From positions 180,136,996-180,200,995 of the forward strand of contig CM060985.1 in NCBI GenBank assembly GCA_030765065.1: a DNA stretch of 64,000 nucleotides, given 5' to 3'. Numbering within the stretch: position 1 is the stretch's first letter; every line of letters begins with the position of its first letter. This DNA comes from Deroplatys truncata. Taxonomy: Eukaryota > Arthropoda > Insecta > Mantodea > Mantidae. Below are positions 22,275 to 33,399 of the stretch, piece after piece. The notes beneath the pieces are model-generated. The model was not told the DNA's origin. It worked only from the letters and a program-made list of their open reading frames with translations, and ran no database searches. The position numbers were made by a program, and so were the translations under genes.

Positions 22275-22515
22275 CACCCGGGGTCGTCATGTAGGGTTTG
22301 TGTTCGTATCCGCTGTTCAACTGCAGTCCCGCGGGGGGGCCATTGCATGAGCTGCTGACTTCTGACGGCGATTGGGTCCCTCTGTCTATGCTCTGGGAGG
22401 TGTGACCCTGGGGTGAGTCTGGTATAGATAGGCCACTCACCCAAGCCGGGGTAACGCCCGAGAAGTTAGAGCCCGAGGTCGGAGACGGTTGCAATGGTGG
22501 AGGATTTATTTCGCT

Positions 22516-23290
22516 ATGGAGCACCCTTCCTCCATTAATACAAACAAGCGCCGAAAAGTCATTGTAACAGAAGTAGCACCGCCGTCATCTGGTTGTTACT
22601 TGGTCATTTCGAGAACAGAAGAAGGACAAAACTTTGAGAAGGTGAACCCTTTTATAATTCAGAAGGCCATAGATGCTATTGCTGGTGCGGTTCAATCATG
22701 CACTCGTCTACGGAATGGTTCCTTATTGGCACAAACTAAGTCCGATCAGCAAAGTAAGAACTTGTTGCGCGCTACGCTTCTCCACGGTTACCCCATCCGT
22801 GTTGAGAAGCACCGCACATTGAACTCCTGACGGGGCGTCGTTACCACCCATAGCCTCGATGGTATATCGGACGAGGATCTCGTAGAATATCTATCCGATC
22901 AAAAGGTGACTGCAGTGCATCGAACGCAGGCCAAACGCGACGGCGTATTGGTACCCACTCGTACCCTGTTTATTACATTTGATGGCGTCGATCTGCCCAC
23001 GAGCATTTCCGCAGGGTACGAACGGATTTCTGTGAGGCCTTATATTCCTAGACCTCTGCGTTGTTTTAAATGCCAACGTTTTGGGCATACGCAAGTCTCA
23101 TGTAAGAGTGCCGTTAACATCTGTGCAACATGTAGCCAGCCCTCACACGAAGGTACCTGTTCAACAGCCCCCGTCTGCGTTAATTGTAAAGGGTCTCATT
23201 CTGCTTCGTTTGCCGACTGTCCGCGGTACTTGGACGAGAAGGCGATCCAGGAGATCCGGGTTAAGGAAAAACTCTCCTTCGCTGAAGCCC
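22516..23290 (+). pseudogene. ORF1 fragment of copy F, nonsense and 3'-deleted
   Basis: It starts at MEHPSS and reads normally through the first third, where a TGA at 22828-22830 stands for the CGA or TGT codon region of other copies (NSCRG). The frame is otherwise open through all three zinc knuckles to KLSFAEA, where the sequence stops at the left edge of copy H. The C-terminal disordered part of ORF1 is missing. Confidence 0.85.
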
Positions 23291-23292
23291 AA

Positions 23293-23398
23293 CCCCTCAG
23301 GGGCTCACCTTATGTGAGTACGGGTTTTTGGCGCACCCGGGGGTTCCCGAGCCAATCATCGCCACATTCATCCCCTCACCCCCATCCGGTCGACGTGC
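23293..23398 (+). repeat. Tandem duplicate of the LINE 5' end
   Basis: It is nearly identical to the first 102 or so bases of copy H (23399 onward), and diverges only at the join, GTCGACGTG instead of GTCGAGGTGG. It carries the whole structured 5' terminus. It resembles promoter monomer duplications known from some mammalian L1 families, but a single extra unit could also come from the RT restarting on a second RNA. Confidence 0.85.
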
Positions 23399-24033
23399 CC
23401 CTCAGGGGCTCACCTTATGTGAGTACGGGTTTTTGGCACACCCGGGGGTTCCCGAGCCATTCATCGCCACATTCATCCCCTCACCCCCATCCGGTCGAGG
23501 TGGGTTCTTCAAGTGACCGGTGGACCCAAGGTAGGCTCTCGTGCGTTCTTTACATTCCATTCATACCGCACCTCACCATCGTTTCTTTCTTCCCTTATCA
23601 CTTTCCGGCCATTTCGCACCACGACATTCGCATATCTCTCTTTTTCTTCCCCGCCGGCCTACCTTGCGTGCGAAACGCCCACACAGTTTTAGTTTCTTTT
23701 ATCTTTTTATTTAAATCCTCCGTGGACACAGCCTGACGGATACCCGCGCACCGCGTGCGCAGCTGGGTGAGTGGGTAATGGCGTCATCCCCACCACCCGG
23801 GGTCGTCATGTAGGGTTGTTGTTCGTATCCGCTGTTCAACGGCAGTCCCGCGGGGGGCCATTGCATGAGCTGCTGGCTTCCGACGGCGATTGGGTCCCTC
23901 TGTCTATGTTCTGGGAAGTGTGACCCTGGGGTGAGCTAGGTATAGATAGGCCACTCACCCAAGCCGGGGTAACGCCCGGGAAGTCAGAGCCCGAGGTCGG
24001 AGACGGTTGCAATGGTGGAGGATTTATTTCGCT

Positions 24034-25323
24034 ATGGAGCACCCTTCCTCCATTACTACTAACAAGCGCCGAAAAGTTTATGTAACAGAAGTGACACCAC
24101 CGACAACTGGTTGTTACTTGGTCATTTCACGAACCGAAGAAGGACAAAGTTTTGAGAAGGTGAACCCTTTCATCATACAAAAGGGGATTGATGCAATTGC
24201 TGGTGCGGTTCAGTCCTGCACTCGTCTACGGAATGGTTCCTTATTAGCCCAAACGAAATCCGATCAGCAAAGTAAGACCTTGTTGAATGCTACGCTTCTC
24301 CACGGCTATCCCATCCGTGTGGAGAAGCACCGCACATTGAATTCCTGTCGAGGCGTTATTACCACCCATAGCCTCGATGGTATATCGGACGAGGACCTGG
24401 TAGAATATCTTGCAGACCAGAAGGTGACAGCGGTCCATCGAGTGCAGGCCAAACGCGACGGCGTATTGGTACCCACTCGTACCCTGTTTATTACATTTGA
24501 TGGCGTCGATCTGCCCACGAGCATCTCCGCAGGGTACGAACGAATTTCTGTGAGGCCTTATATTCCTAGACCTCTGCGTTGTTTTAAATGCCAACGTTTT
24601 GGGCATACGCAAGTCTCATGTAAGAGTGCCGTTAACATCTGTGCAACATGTAGCCAGCCCTCACACGAAGGTACCTGTTCAACAGCCCCTGTCTGCGTTA
24701 ATTGTAAAGGGTCTCATTCTGCTTCGTTTGCCGACTGTCCGCGGTACTTGGACGAGAAGGCGATCCAGGAGATCCGGGTAAAGGAAAAACTCTCCTTCGC
24801 TGAAGCCCGGAGGCGTTACCATGCGCGCCAACCTTCACTCCTCCGATCTGGCACATTTAGTTCTGTTGTTGCCTCGCCAGTACCGCGAGTAGATGCCGAA
24901 ACTCAGACCTGGACCTTGACTGGATTAACCGCCACTACCATCCGGCCGTCTATTAAGGCTACAGTTACCAAGCCGTATAAACCTGGTCCCAAGTCAATGA
25001 AGTCGCAAGCCGCTGAAAAGAAGCCCAAGCAGAAACTACGTAGGGAAGATTTTTTGAAAGACCCTCCGCGTGCGCGCGGTAACAAAAGTTCACCTTCTCC
25101 TCCTCGGAGGTCGCTGTCCCAGGAAGGTCCTGGGACAAGCCGCGCTCAGCGGCACCCTTCACCCATCGCCACCCAGAACCGATTCACGGCGCTTGAATCG
25201 GTTTCTGGCACGGAGCGCGTGGGCCCTCCCTCCGAGGAAGCTATGGAGTCTGACCAACTCCATACAAAAAGCCCGAGCCCAAAGGTTAAACAAAAGGTAA
25301 TTTTAAGCCGCCCTTCTAAATAG
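24034..25323 (+). CDS. LINE ORF1 protein, gag-like (copy H)
   Basis: 429 aa, with the same layout as the copy E protein and only scattered differences (for example SITTNKRRK, LLNATLLHG, AAEKKPKQK). All three zinc knuckles are intact. In H the frame is open nine codons upstream of MEHPSS, but the conserved Met is preferred because E cannot use the longer start. Its stop is 22 bp before ORF2. Confidence 0.93.
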   Translation: MEHPSSITTNKRRKVYVTEVTPPTTGCYLVISRTEEGQSFEKVNPFIIQKGIDAIAGAVQSCTRLRNGSLLAQTKSDQQSKTLLNATLLHGYPIRVEKHRTLNSCRGVITTHSLDGISDEDLVEYLADQKVTAVHRVQAKRDGVLVPTRTLFITFDGVDLPTSISAGYERISVRPYIPRPLRCFKCQRFGHTQVSCKSAVNICATCSQPSHEGTCSTAPVCVNCKGSHSASFADCPRYLDEKAIQEIRVKEKLSFAEARRRYHARQPSLLRSGTFSSVVASPVPRVDAETQTWTLTGLTATTIRPSIKATVTKPYKPGPKSMKSQAAEKKPKQKLRREDFLKDPPRARGNKSSPSPPRRSLSQEGPGTSRAQRHPSPIATQNRFTALESVSGTERVGPPSEEAMESDQLHTKSPSPKVKQKVILSRPSK

Positions 25324-25345
25324 ACAGTTTATCCCCTTATATTTA

Positions 25346-28300
25346 ATGGCTATCCTGACCTGGAATGTACGTGGTGTACGATCGCATAGGGCGGAACTGC
25401 AGCTTTTATTGCGTTCCCATTCACCTATGGCCGTATGTTTGCAGGAGACTAAACTTCGCCCTCACGATCCTTTTGATCTCCGAGGATATACTCCGGTTCG
25501 CTACGACCTTGAACCGGAGGAGGGTACTCCTGCTCATGGAGGTGTCATGTTCTTAGTGCGTAACGACGTTCATTTTACACCTGTCACACTTACATCTGAC
25601 TTGCAAGCTGTTGCCGTTCGCCTTCACTTACCCGGCTTTTTGTTTTCTGTTTGCTCTGTGTATACACCTCCATCGTCTCCCCTCGCTCCCGCGGACATTC
25701 GATCTCTCCTGTCCGCTCTCCCAACACCATTTCTTCTGTTGGGAGATTTTAATGCCCATCACCCACTATGGGGTTCGCCAAGGGCTTGTGCTAGGGGAAC
25801 TCTTCTTTCCGACATTTTTTATCAGTTCAATCTTTCCATCCTCAATACCGGTGCACCTACTTTTATTTCTGATTCTTCCGGTACATTCTCTCACCTGGAC
25901 CTTGCCATATGCTCAATCCAGCTTGCACGTCGTCTTCAGTGGAACGTCGTCGCTGACACCTACTCCAGCGACCATTTCCCCTGCATCGTTTCTCTTCTGT
26001 CGCACCACGTACAGCATTCCAGAGTACCTACCTGGATATTCGCAAAAGCCGACTGGAGCTTGTATTCCAGCCTCGTGCATTTTGACGACCAGCCCTTCTC
26101 CGACATTAATCAACTAGTGCAGCACCTTACGTCTATTATTTTCTCAGCCGCCGAACGTGCAATACCCCGTTCATCCTCCCAACCTCGGCGGCCACCTGTT
26201 CCGTGGTGGAACGAGGATTGTCGGGACGCCGTTCGTGCCCGTAGGACTGCACTTAGGGTGTTTCGGCGCCACCCTACACTTGATAATTTGGTGACTTTTA
26301 AACAATCGCGCGCCAGGGCTCGTCGCATTATTCAGGATAGCAAGAAGGCATCTTGGGCTCGTTTTGTCGAGTCTTTTAATCGTTTTACGCCTTCATCCGT
26401 TGTTTGGGATAAACTTCGTCGCTTCTCAGGTAAAGTGTCACATTGTACTGTTTCTGGCCTTCAGGTTTCTAATGCCACCATAGTGGATCCGGCTGCTATC
26501 GCTAACACTCTGGGTTCTGCCTTTGAGGCGGTTTCCAGTTCAGACCATTATTCCGCCGGCTTTCGCTCTATTAAAGACCGGCAGGATTCCGCATCATATA
26601 CTTTTCGGTCTGCTAATGCTGAATGCTATAACGAACTATTCACAATGAGGGAGCTGGAGCACGCTCTTCATTGCTCTCGGCACTCCGCTCCCGGGCCGGA
26701 CGGCATTCATGTCCTGATGTTAAAGAACCTTTCAGCCGACAGTAAACTATTTCTCTTACAGGTCTATAACCGTATTTGGCAAGACGGCATTTTTCCTTCC
26801 GTTTGGCGCGAAGCCACCATTGTCCCTATACTTAAGCCTGGGAAGGATCGCCAACTACCTTCCAGCTACCGCCCTATCTCCCTCACCAGTTGCATTTGTA
26901 AGGTGATGGAGCGCATGATCAACGGGCGGTTGACATGGTGGCTTGAGTCTCAGAAACTTCTAGCGAACGCTCAGTGCGGGTTTCGTCGTTATCGCTCTAC
27001 CGTCGACCATCTGGTGTCCTTGTCGACGCATATTATGAATGGATTTCTGAGAAAGTGTCAAACCGTGGCTGTATTTTTTGACCTGGAGAAAGCTTATGAC
27101 ACTTGTTGGAGGGGCGGCATTTTACGTACACTTCACGATTGGAATATCCGCGGTCGTCTTCCCATATTTCTTCGGGAGTTTATGACGGACCGCGTCTTTC
27201 GTGTACGTGTGGGCTCGGTTTTATCTCGTCGTTTTATTCAAGAGAACGGAGTACCGCAGGGCTCTGTACTCAGTGTCACACTTTTTGCGATTGCTATCAA
27301 CCCCATTGTTCATTGTATTCCACCTGGCATTTCATCGTCCCTTTTTGTTGACGATTTCGCTATTTATTGTAGTTCACGGCGGACCTGTCTACTCGAACGC
27401 CGTCTCCAGAGCTGTATCGACCGTCTCTACGCCTGGAGTAACGCCAACGGCTTTAATTTCTCCGCCGAGAAATCCGTCTGCATCAACTTTTGGCGCCGGA
27501 AGTATTTCCCTCCACCCTCACTCCATCTTGGGCCTGGGATACTTCCGTTTGCAGACGAGGCGAAATTTTTGGGGTTGATTTTTGACAGGAAGTTGTGTTG
27601 GACCTCGCACGTTTCCTTTTTAAAAGCAAAGTGTGACCGTTCTCTTAATCTTTTACGTGTTTTAAGTGGCACATCCTGGGGAGCTGATCGGACCGTCCTT
27701 CTTCGCCTTTATCGCTCTTTGGTCCGATCCAAGCTTGATTACGGGTGTATTGTTTATTCGTCGGCAGGTCCATCTGTGTTACGTCGATTGAATGCCATTC
27801 ACCATCGTGGCATAAGAGTCGCTACAGGGGCCTTTCCAACTAGCCCTGTACCCAGTCTGTACGCAGAAGCTGCAGAGCCTCCGCTGTCCTTCAGGCGTGA
27901 GTTGCTCTTGTGCAGCTATGCTTGTCGACTCTCAAGCTTGCCTAACCACCCGTCCTTCGATGTATTTTACGAGGATTCGCTTGACCGGCAATATTTAGTT
28001 AGCTCCTCTGCATTGCTCCCTCCAGGGGTTCGATTTCGACTGCTACTTCGGCATTTGGACGTTACGCCAGCGCCGGCCCTTCCACGGGGAGAAACGCGTT
28101 TTCCTCCATGGTCCCGCGCTGAGGCCCACTGTCACCTTGGGCTAACGTCAATGCCGAAGGCTGAGACCCCTGCTTCAGTCTTTAGATCGGCTTTTTTAGA
28201 AGTACGGGCTCAATTCGGGGACTTCCATTTTATCTTTACCGATGGTTCTAAGACTGAAGCTGGAGTTGGATGTGCCTTTGTTTCTGGTCACTGTAGTTTT

Positions 28301-29035
28301 AAGTTTTGTTTACCTGCACAATGTTCAATTTTTACCGCCGAACTTTTTAGTATTTATCAATCTATTTTATACATTCAGCGGCACGCCTTACAGCACTGTT
28401 TTATTTGTACGGACTCTCTGAGTGCCCTTCAGACTATTACTGCGCTGTACCATTACCACCCGCTTGTACAGCGCATACATGACCTGCTCCACTCGCTTGG
28501 TGTCTCTGGCATCAGCGTGTCCTTCATGTGGATTCCAGGTCATGTGGGCATCTCAGGGAATGAGTCTGCCGACGCCGCTGCGAAATCGGCGATTTTATTA
28601 CCCAGATTTTTTACCTCTGTTGTTCCCTCGTCAGATTCGTGTGCTATTTTACGTCGCCGCATCCTCTCGCGCTGGCGCGATGAGTGGACGGCCCTCCGGG
28701 GGAACAAGTTGCGGGAGGTTAAGCCTCTCCCGTTAATCTGGGGTACCTCTTCTCGTTCTTGTCGTCGGGAAGAGGTAATTTTAGCTCGTCTACGGATTGG
28801 ACATTGTGTTTTTAGTCATAGGTATTTGCTCAGTGGTGACCCCGCACCACTCTGTGGGCAGTGTGACGTGCCCTTAACGGTGCGTCACATTTTAACAGAG
28901 TGTCAGGTTTTAGCTGCATTGCGTGCTCGTGTGGGTCTGCCTGTTGGCCTAGCCAACGTTTTGGCAGACGACACGCGTGCTGTAGAATGTGTTTTACGTT
29001 TTATTCATGACAGTGATTTTAATCTGCGCATTTAA
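25346..29035 (+). CDS. LINE ORF2 protein: APE endonuclease, RT, RNase H (copy H)
   Basis: 1229 aa, open throughout. Endonuclease, RT (FVDD) and RNase H motifs match copy E. Individual peculiarities are NPIVHC in place of NPIVDC shortly after the GVPQGS box, and SSAGPSVLRRLNA in place of SSARPSVLRRLNP. The RNase H block around residues 945-1010 (FTDGSKTEAGVGCAFVSG) differs from E, J and the A-D copies far more than the rest of the protein does. Probably functional as judged from the sequence alone. Confidence 0.94.
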   Translation: MAILTWNVRGVRSHRAELQLLLRSHSPMAVCLQETKLRPHDPFDLRGYTPVRYDLEPEEGTPAHGGVMFLVRNDVHFTPVTLTSDLQAVAVRLHLPGFLFSVCSVYTPPSSPLAPADIRSLLSALPTPFLLLGDFNAHHPLWGSPRACARGTLLSDIFYQFNLSILNTGAPTFISDSSGTFSHLDLAICSIQLARRLQWNVVADTYSSDHFPCIVSLLSHHVQHSRVPTWIFAKADWSLYSSLVHFDDQPFSDINQLVQHLTSIIFSAAERAIPRSSSQPRRPPVPWWNEDCRDAVRARRTALRVFRRHPTLDNLVTFKQSRARARRIIQDSKKASWARFVESFNRFTPSSVVWDKLRRFSGKVSHCTVSGLQVSNATIVDPAAIANTLGSAFEAVSSSDHYSAGFRSIKDRQDSASYTFRSANAECYNELFTMRELEHALHCSRHSAPGPDGIHVLMLKNLSADSKLFLLQVYNRIWQDGIFPSVWREATIVPILKPGKDRQLPSSYRPISLTSCICKVMERMINGRLTWWLESQKLLANAQCGFRRYRSTVDHLVSLSTHIMNGFLRKCQTVAVFFDLEKAYDTCWRGGILRTLHDWNIRGRLPIFLREFMTDRVFRVRVGSVLSRRFIQENGVPQGSVLSVTLFAIAINPIVHCIPPGISSSLFVDDFAIYCSSRRTCLLERRLQSCIDRLYAWSNANGFNFSAEKSVCINFWRRKYFPPPSLHLGPGILPFADEAKFLGLIFDRKLCWTSHVSFLKAKCDRSLNLLRVLSGTSWGADRTVLLRLYRSLVRSKLDYGCIVYSSAGPSVLRRLNAIHHRGIRVATGAFPTSPVPSLYAEAAEPPLSFRRELLLCSYACRLSSLPNHPSFDVFYEDSLDRQYLVSSSALLPPGVRFRLLLRHLDVTPAPALPRGETRFPPWSRAEAHCHLGLTSMPKAETPASVFRSAFLEVRAQFGDFHFIFTDGSKTEAGVGCAFVSGHCSFKFCLPAQCSIFTAELFSIYQSILYIQRHALQHCFICTDSLSALQTITALYHYHPLVQRIHDLLHSLGVSGISVSFMWIPGHVGISGNESADAAAKSAILLPRFFTSVVPSSDSCAILRRRILSRWRDEWTALRGNKLREVKPLPLIWGTSSRSCRREEVILARLRIGHCVFSHRYLLSGDPAPLCGQCDVPLTVRHILTECQVLAALRARVGLPVGLANVLADDTRAVECVLRFIHDSDFNLRI

Positions 29036-29463
29036 TGCGTTGGGCGTCTGTTAGCTTAGTACTTTTATTCTGTCTGTTTTATGGGAACTCTTATCCCCAG
29101 TGGACATATGACGCTCATGTCCCTCGCGTTCTACAGTTCCTGACACGTTTTAATCTTTTATAGCCCTTGCTTTTAGTGTGTTGGTTTTTCAGACCTTTGT
29201 ATTGTTGTTATTGTTATGCTTGTTATTATTGTTGTTCTTGTTATTGTTATTGTTATTATTGTTATTGTTATTTTTGTTGTTATTGTAATTTTGTTATTGT
29301 TCTGTTGTTGGTTTTAGCTATTTGAACATCGCGGGTTTGTGTCCCGTTTTTAACTATGCGGTTCTTTTACCTGTTTTATATTTTGACATTATCTTTTATA
29401 CATTGTAAGGGCGCTGATGACCGTAGCAGTTTAGCGCCCTTAAACCGCATATCTTACTTACTT

Positions 29464-32400
29464 ACTTACCTGGATATTCGCAAAAGCCGACTGGAGCTTG
29501 TATTCCAGCCTCGTGCATTTTGACGACCAGCCCTTCTCCGACATTAACCAACTAGTGCAGCACCTTACGTCTCTTATTTTCTCTGCCGCCGAACGCGCAA
29601 TACCCCGTTCATCCTCCCAACCTCGGCGGCCACCTGTTCCGTGGTGGAACGAGGATTGTCGGGACGCCGTTCGTGCCCGTAGGACTGCACTTAGGGTGTT
29701 TCGGCGACACCCTACACTTGATAATTTGGTGACTTTTAAACAATCGCGCGCCAGGGCTCGTCGCATTATTCAGGATAGCAAGAAGGCATCTTGGGCTCGT
29801 TTTGTCGAGTCTTTTAATCGTTTTACGCCTTCATCCGTTGTTTGGGATAAACTTCGTCGCTTCTCAGGTAAAGTGTCACATTGTATACTGTTTCTGGCCT
29901 TCAGGTTTCTAATGCCACCATAGTGGATCCGGCTGCCATCGCTAACACTCTGGGTGCTGCCTTTGAGGCGGTTTCCAGTTCAGACCATTATTCCGGCGGC
30001 TTTCGCTCTATTAAAGACCGGCTGGATTCCGCATCATATACTTTTCGGTCTGCTAATGACGAATGCTATAACGAACTATTCACAATGAGGGAGCTGGAGC
30101 ACGCTCTTCATTGCTCTCGCACTCCGCTCCTGGGCCGGACGGCATTCATGTCCTGATGTTAAAGAACCTTTCAGCCGACAGTAAACTATTTTTCTTACAG
30201 GTCTATAACCGTATTTGGCAAGACGGCATTTTCCCTTCCGTTTGGCGCGAAGCCACCATTGTCCCTATACTTAAGCCTGGGAAGGATCGCCAACTCCCTT
30301 CCAGTTACCGCCCTATCTCCCTCACCAGTTGCATTTGCAAGGTGATGGAGCGCATGATCAACGGGCGGTTGACATGGTGGCTTGAGTCTCAGAAACTTCT
30401 AGCGAACGCTCAGTGCGGGTTTCGTCGCTATCGCTCTACCGTCGACCATCTGGTGTCCTTGTCGACGCATATTATGAATGGATTTCTGAGAAAGTGTCAA
30501 ACCGTGGCTGTATTTTTTGACCTGGAGAAAGCATATGACACTTGGAGGGGCGGCATTTTACGTACACTTCACGATTGGAATATCCGCGGTCGTCTTCCCA
30601 TATTTCTTCGGGGGTTTATGACGGACCGCGTCTTTCGTGTACGTGTGGGCTCGGTTTTATCTCGTCGTTTTATTCAAGAGAACGGAGTACCGCAGGGCTC
30701 TGTACTCAGTGTCACTTTTTGCGATTGCTATCAACCCCATTGTTGATTGTATTCCACCTGGCATTTCATCGTCCCTTTTAGTTGACGATTTCGCTATTTA
30801 TTGCAGTTCACGGCGGACCTGTGTACTCGAACGCCGTCTCCAGAGCTGTATCGACCGTCTCTACGCCTGGAGTAACGCCAACGGCTTTAATTTCTCTGCC
30901 GAGAAATCCGTCTGCATCAACTTCTGGCGCCGAAAGTATTTCCCTCCGCCCTCTCTCCATCTTGGGCCAGGGATACTTCCGTTTGCGGACGAGGCGAAAT
31001 TTTTGGGGTTGATGTTTGATAGGAAGTTGTGTTGGACCTCGCACGTTTCCTTTTTAAAAGCAAAGTGTGACCGTTCTCTTAATCTTTTACGTGTTTTAAG
31101 TGGCACATCCTGGGGAGCTGATCGGACCGTCCTTCTTCGCCTTTATCGCTCTTTGGTCCGATCCAAGCTTGATTACGGGTGTATTGTTTATTCGTCGGCA
31201 CGTCCATCTGTGTTACGTCGATTGAATGCCATTCACCATCGTGGCATAAGAGTCGCTACAGGGGCCTTTCCAACTAGCCCTGTACCCAGTCTGTACGCAG
31301 AAGCTGCAGAGCCTCCGCTGTCCTTCCGGCGTGAGATGCTTTTGTGCAGCTATGCTTGTCGACTCTCAAGCTTGCCTAACCACCCGTCCTTCGATGTATT
31401 TTACGAGGATTCGCTTGATCGCCAATAATTCGTTAGGTCCTCTGCATTGCTCCCTCCAGGGGTTCGATTTCGACTACTACTTCGGCATTTGGACGTTACG
31501 CCAGCGCCGGCCCTTACCCGAGGGGAAACGCGCTTTCCTCCATGGTCGCGCGCTGAGGCCCACATCCACCTTGGGCTAACGTCGCTGCCGAAAAATGCGA
31601 CCCCTGCTTCTGTTCTTAGATCCGCCTTTATAGAACTATAGGCGCAGTTCGGGGACTGTCATTTTATATATACTGATGGGTCTAAGACTGATGTTGGAGT
31701 AGGATGTGCCTTTGTTTTTGGTGTACAGAGTTTTACTTTTCGTTTACCTCGACAATGTTCAATTTTTACCGCCGAACTTTTTAGCATTTATCAATCTGTT
31801 TTATACATTCAGCGGCATGACTTACGGCACTGTTTTATTTGTACGGACTCTCTGAGTGCCCTTCATACTATTCATGCGCTGTACCATTACCACCCACTCG
31901 TACAGCGCATACATGACCTGCTCCACTCGCTTGGTGTCTCTGGCATCAGCGTGTCCTTCATGTGGATTCCAGGTCATGTGGGCATCTCAGGTAATGAGTC
32001 TGCCGACGTCGCTGCGAAGTCGGCGATTTTATTACCCAGATTTACTTCTGTTGTTCCCTCGTCAGATTCGTGTGTTATTTTACGTCGCCGCATCCTCTCG
32101 CGCTGGCGCGATGAGTGGACGGCCCTCCGGGGGAACAAGTTGCGGGAGGTTAAGCCTTTCCCTTTGCTCTGGGGTACCTCTTCTCGTTCTTGTCGTCGGG
32201 AAGAGGTAATTTTAGCTCGTCTACGGATTGGACATTGTGTTTTTAGTCATAGGTATTTGCTCAGTGGTGACCCCGCACCACTCTGTGGGTAGTGTGACGT
32301 GCCCTTAACGGTGCGTCACATTTTAACAGAGTGTCAGGTTTTAGCTGCATTGCGTGTTCGTGTGGGTCTGCCTGTTGGCCTAGCCAACGTTTTGGCAGAC

Positions 32401-32466
32401 GACACGTGTGCTGTAGAATGTGTTTTACCTTTTATTCATGACAGTGATTTTAATCTGCGCATTTAA
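29464..32466 (+). pseudogene. ORF2 remnant of old copy F/I, multiply disrupted
   Basis: It covers the late endonuclease linker to the C-terminus. Lesions in order are: a 2-bp gain near 29884; a 1-bp loss near 30119; loss of one codon near 30543 in RT motif A; a 2-bp loss near 30716 just after the PQGS box; TAA at 31426-31428; TAG at 31639-31641; a one-codon loss near 32043; and TAG at 32290-32292 in the C-terminal Cys-His motif. Despite this, the domain order is still plain. It is clearly the oldest I-like copy in the window. Confidence 0.9.
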
Positions 32467-32861
32467 TGCGATGAGCGTCTTTTAGCGTAGTAATTTTATT
32501 CTCTATTTTTTATGGGGACTCTAATCCCCAGTGGACAAAAGGCGCCCATGTCCTTCGCATTCTACAGTCCTTGACACGTTTTAATCTTTTATTGCCTATG
32601 CTTTTAGTGTGTTGGTTTTTCAGATATATTTATTGTTATTATTGTTATTGTTATTATTGTTGTTATTGTTATTATTGTTATTGTTATTCTATTGTTATTT
32701 TTAACTTTTTTGAAATCGCGGGTTTGTGTCCCGTTTTTTAATTATGCGGTTTTTTACCTGTCCTTTATATTATGACCTTATATTTTACACATTGTAAGGG
32801 CGCTGATGACCGCAGCAGTTTAGCGCCCTTAAACCGCATATCATCATCATCGTGTTGTTCG

Positions 32862-32985
32862 CTGTGTGAGGCCGAGCGTTGTCATGCAAAAACACAACAC
32901 CAGATGTCAGAAGACACCGTGATTGTTTTGGAATGCTCTTATTAGCGTTTTCACACTTGGCGGTATTTGTTATTTCGGCGCTCAT
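32862..32985 (-). pseudogene. mariner transposase, middle fragment
   Basis: The minus strand reads KQSRCLLTSGVVFLHDNARP followed by HTANNT. HDNARPH with its Asp is the second catalytic block of mariner transposases. The frame runs into the LINE after the duplication GTGTTGTTCG and resumes at 21628. The preceding N-terminal DNA-binding half and first catalytic Asp are absent. Confidence 0.85.
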
Positions 32986-33140
32986 GTTGTTAGGTTATAA
33001 CTAGCAAACACGCGACAGTACGATGCTTTACCTTGCACAGCTAGAAGCATACCGAGCCACTGCGCACGCTGATGTCGAAATGGCGGTGCTATCCCCACTA
33101 CTTCTCGGGCTATTCATGAACGGAGGTTACTTTCTGGACA

Positions 33141-33314
33141 GCCCGCATATGTGCCATAAATCTGTGACACAGGACCACTGGCTTTACTTCCTTTCCAAAG
33201 GAAGCCAAGCTAAGGATTTTAAGGCTAAAAAAATTCTATCGCCCTCCATCGGGTTTGAACCCATGTCCTCAGGAACTAGAGGCTAGCATGGTACCCCATA
33301 GACCCTGTAGGACG
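33141..33314 (-). mobile_element. tRNA-derived SINE, 5' part (split by mariner)
   Basis: On the minus strand it reads a tRNA-like head with GGTACCATGCTAGC, then a Pol III B-box GGGTTCAAACCC (33251-33263 region), then GAAGTAAAGCC-GTGGTCC and ATTTATGGCAC. Each of these is matched in the plus-strand copy at 38165. Its continuation lies at 21175-21279. Confidence 0.78.
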
Positions 33315-33399
33315 ACTATCTTTTTTCACTCATTTCGTCAAACCAAAAAAGAACCAGAATAATACGCATTTCCTCATTACTAATATCGTCTTCAACATA

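Larger units (their letters stand above)
23293..29463 (+). mobile_element. Full-length I-like LINE copy H with duplicated 5' end
   Basis: An intact element (from 23399) is preceded by an extra copy of its own first 106 bp (23293-23398), both starting CCCCTCAGGGG. It lies in copy F/I without a target duplication: about 1.22 kb of F/I sequence was lost at the site. The tail after the stem-loop is ATC followed by TTACTTACTTACTTACC, unlike the ATC repeats of the other copies. Two non-matching bases (AA) sit at the left junction. Confidence 0.9.
21629..32851 (+). mobile_element. Old I-like LINE copy F/I, interrupted by F' and H
   Basis: The left end (CCCCCCCAGGGG) and the right end (stem-loop 32795-32831 and ATC tail) share one 10-bp target duplication, GTGTTGTTCG, at 21619-21628 and 32852-32861. 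So the 5' segment 21629-23290 and the 3' segment 29464-32851 belong to one insertion into the mariner relic. Both halves carry similar decay. Roughly 1.22 kb between the end of the ORF1 zinc region and the late endonuclease is missing, exactly where copy H sits. Confidence 0.8.
21280..33140 (-). mobile_element. mariner-type relic, host of the nested LINEs
   Basis: The terminal inverted repeats are TGTCCAGAAAGTAATCTCCG at 21280-21299 and CGGAGGTTACTTTCTGGACA at 33121-33140, differing at one position. Without the LINE insertion the element is only about 630 bp, roughly half of a typical mariner, so it lost its N-terminal coding half before LINE copy F/I landed in it. It interrupts a SINE. A TA target duplication is no longer visible. 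Confidence 0.8.

Noticed and set aside
21629..32851. A chain of separate head-to-tail LINEs made by template jumping
   Set aside because: The shared outer duplication GTGTTGTTCG and the duplication around F' show one old element with later insertions, a simpler history.
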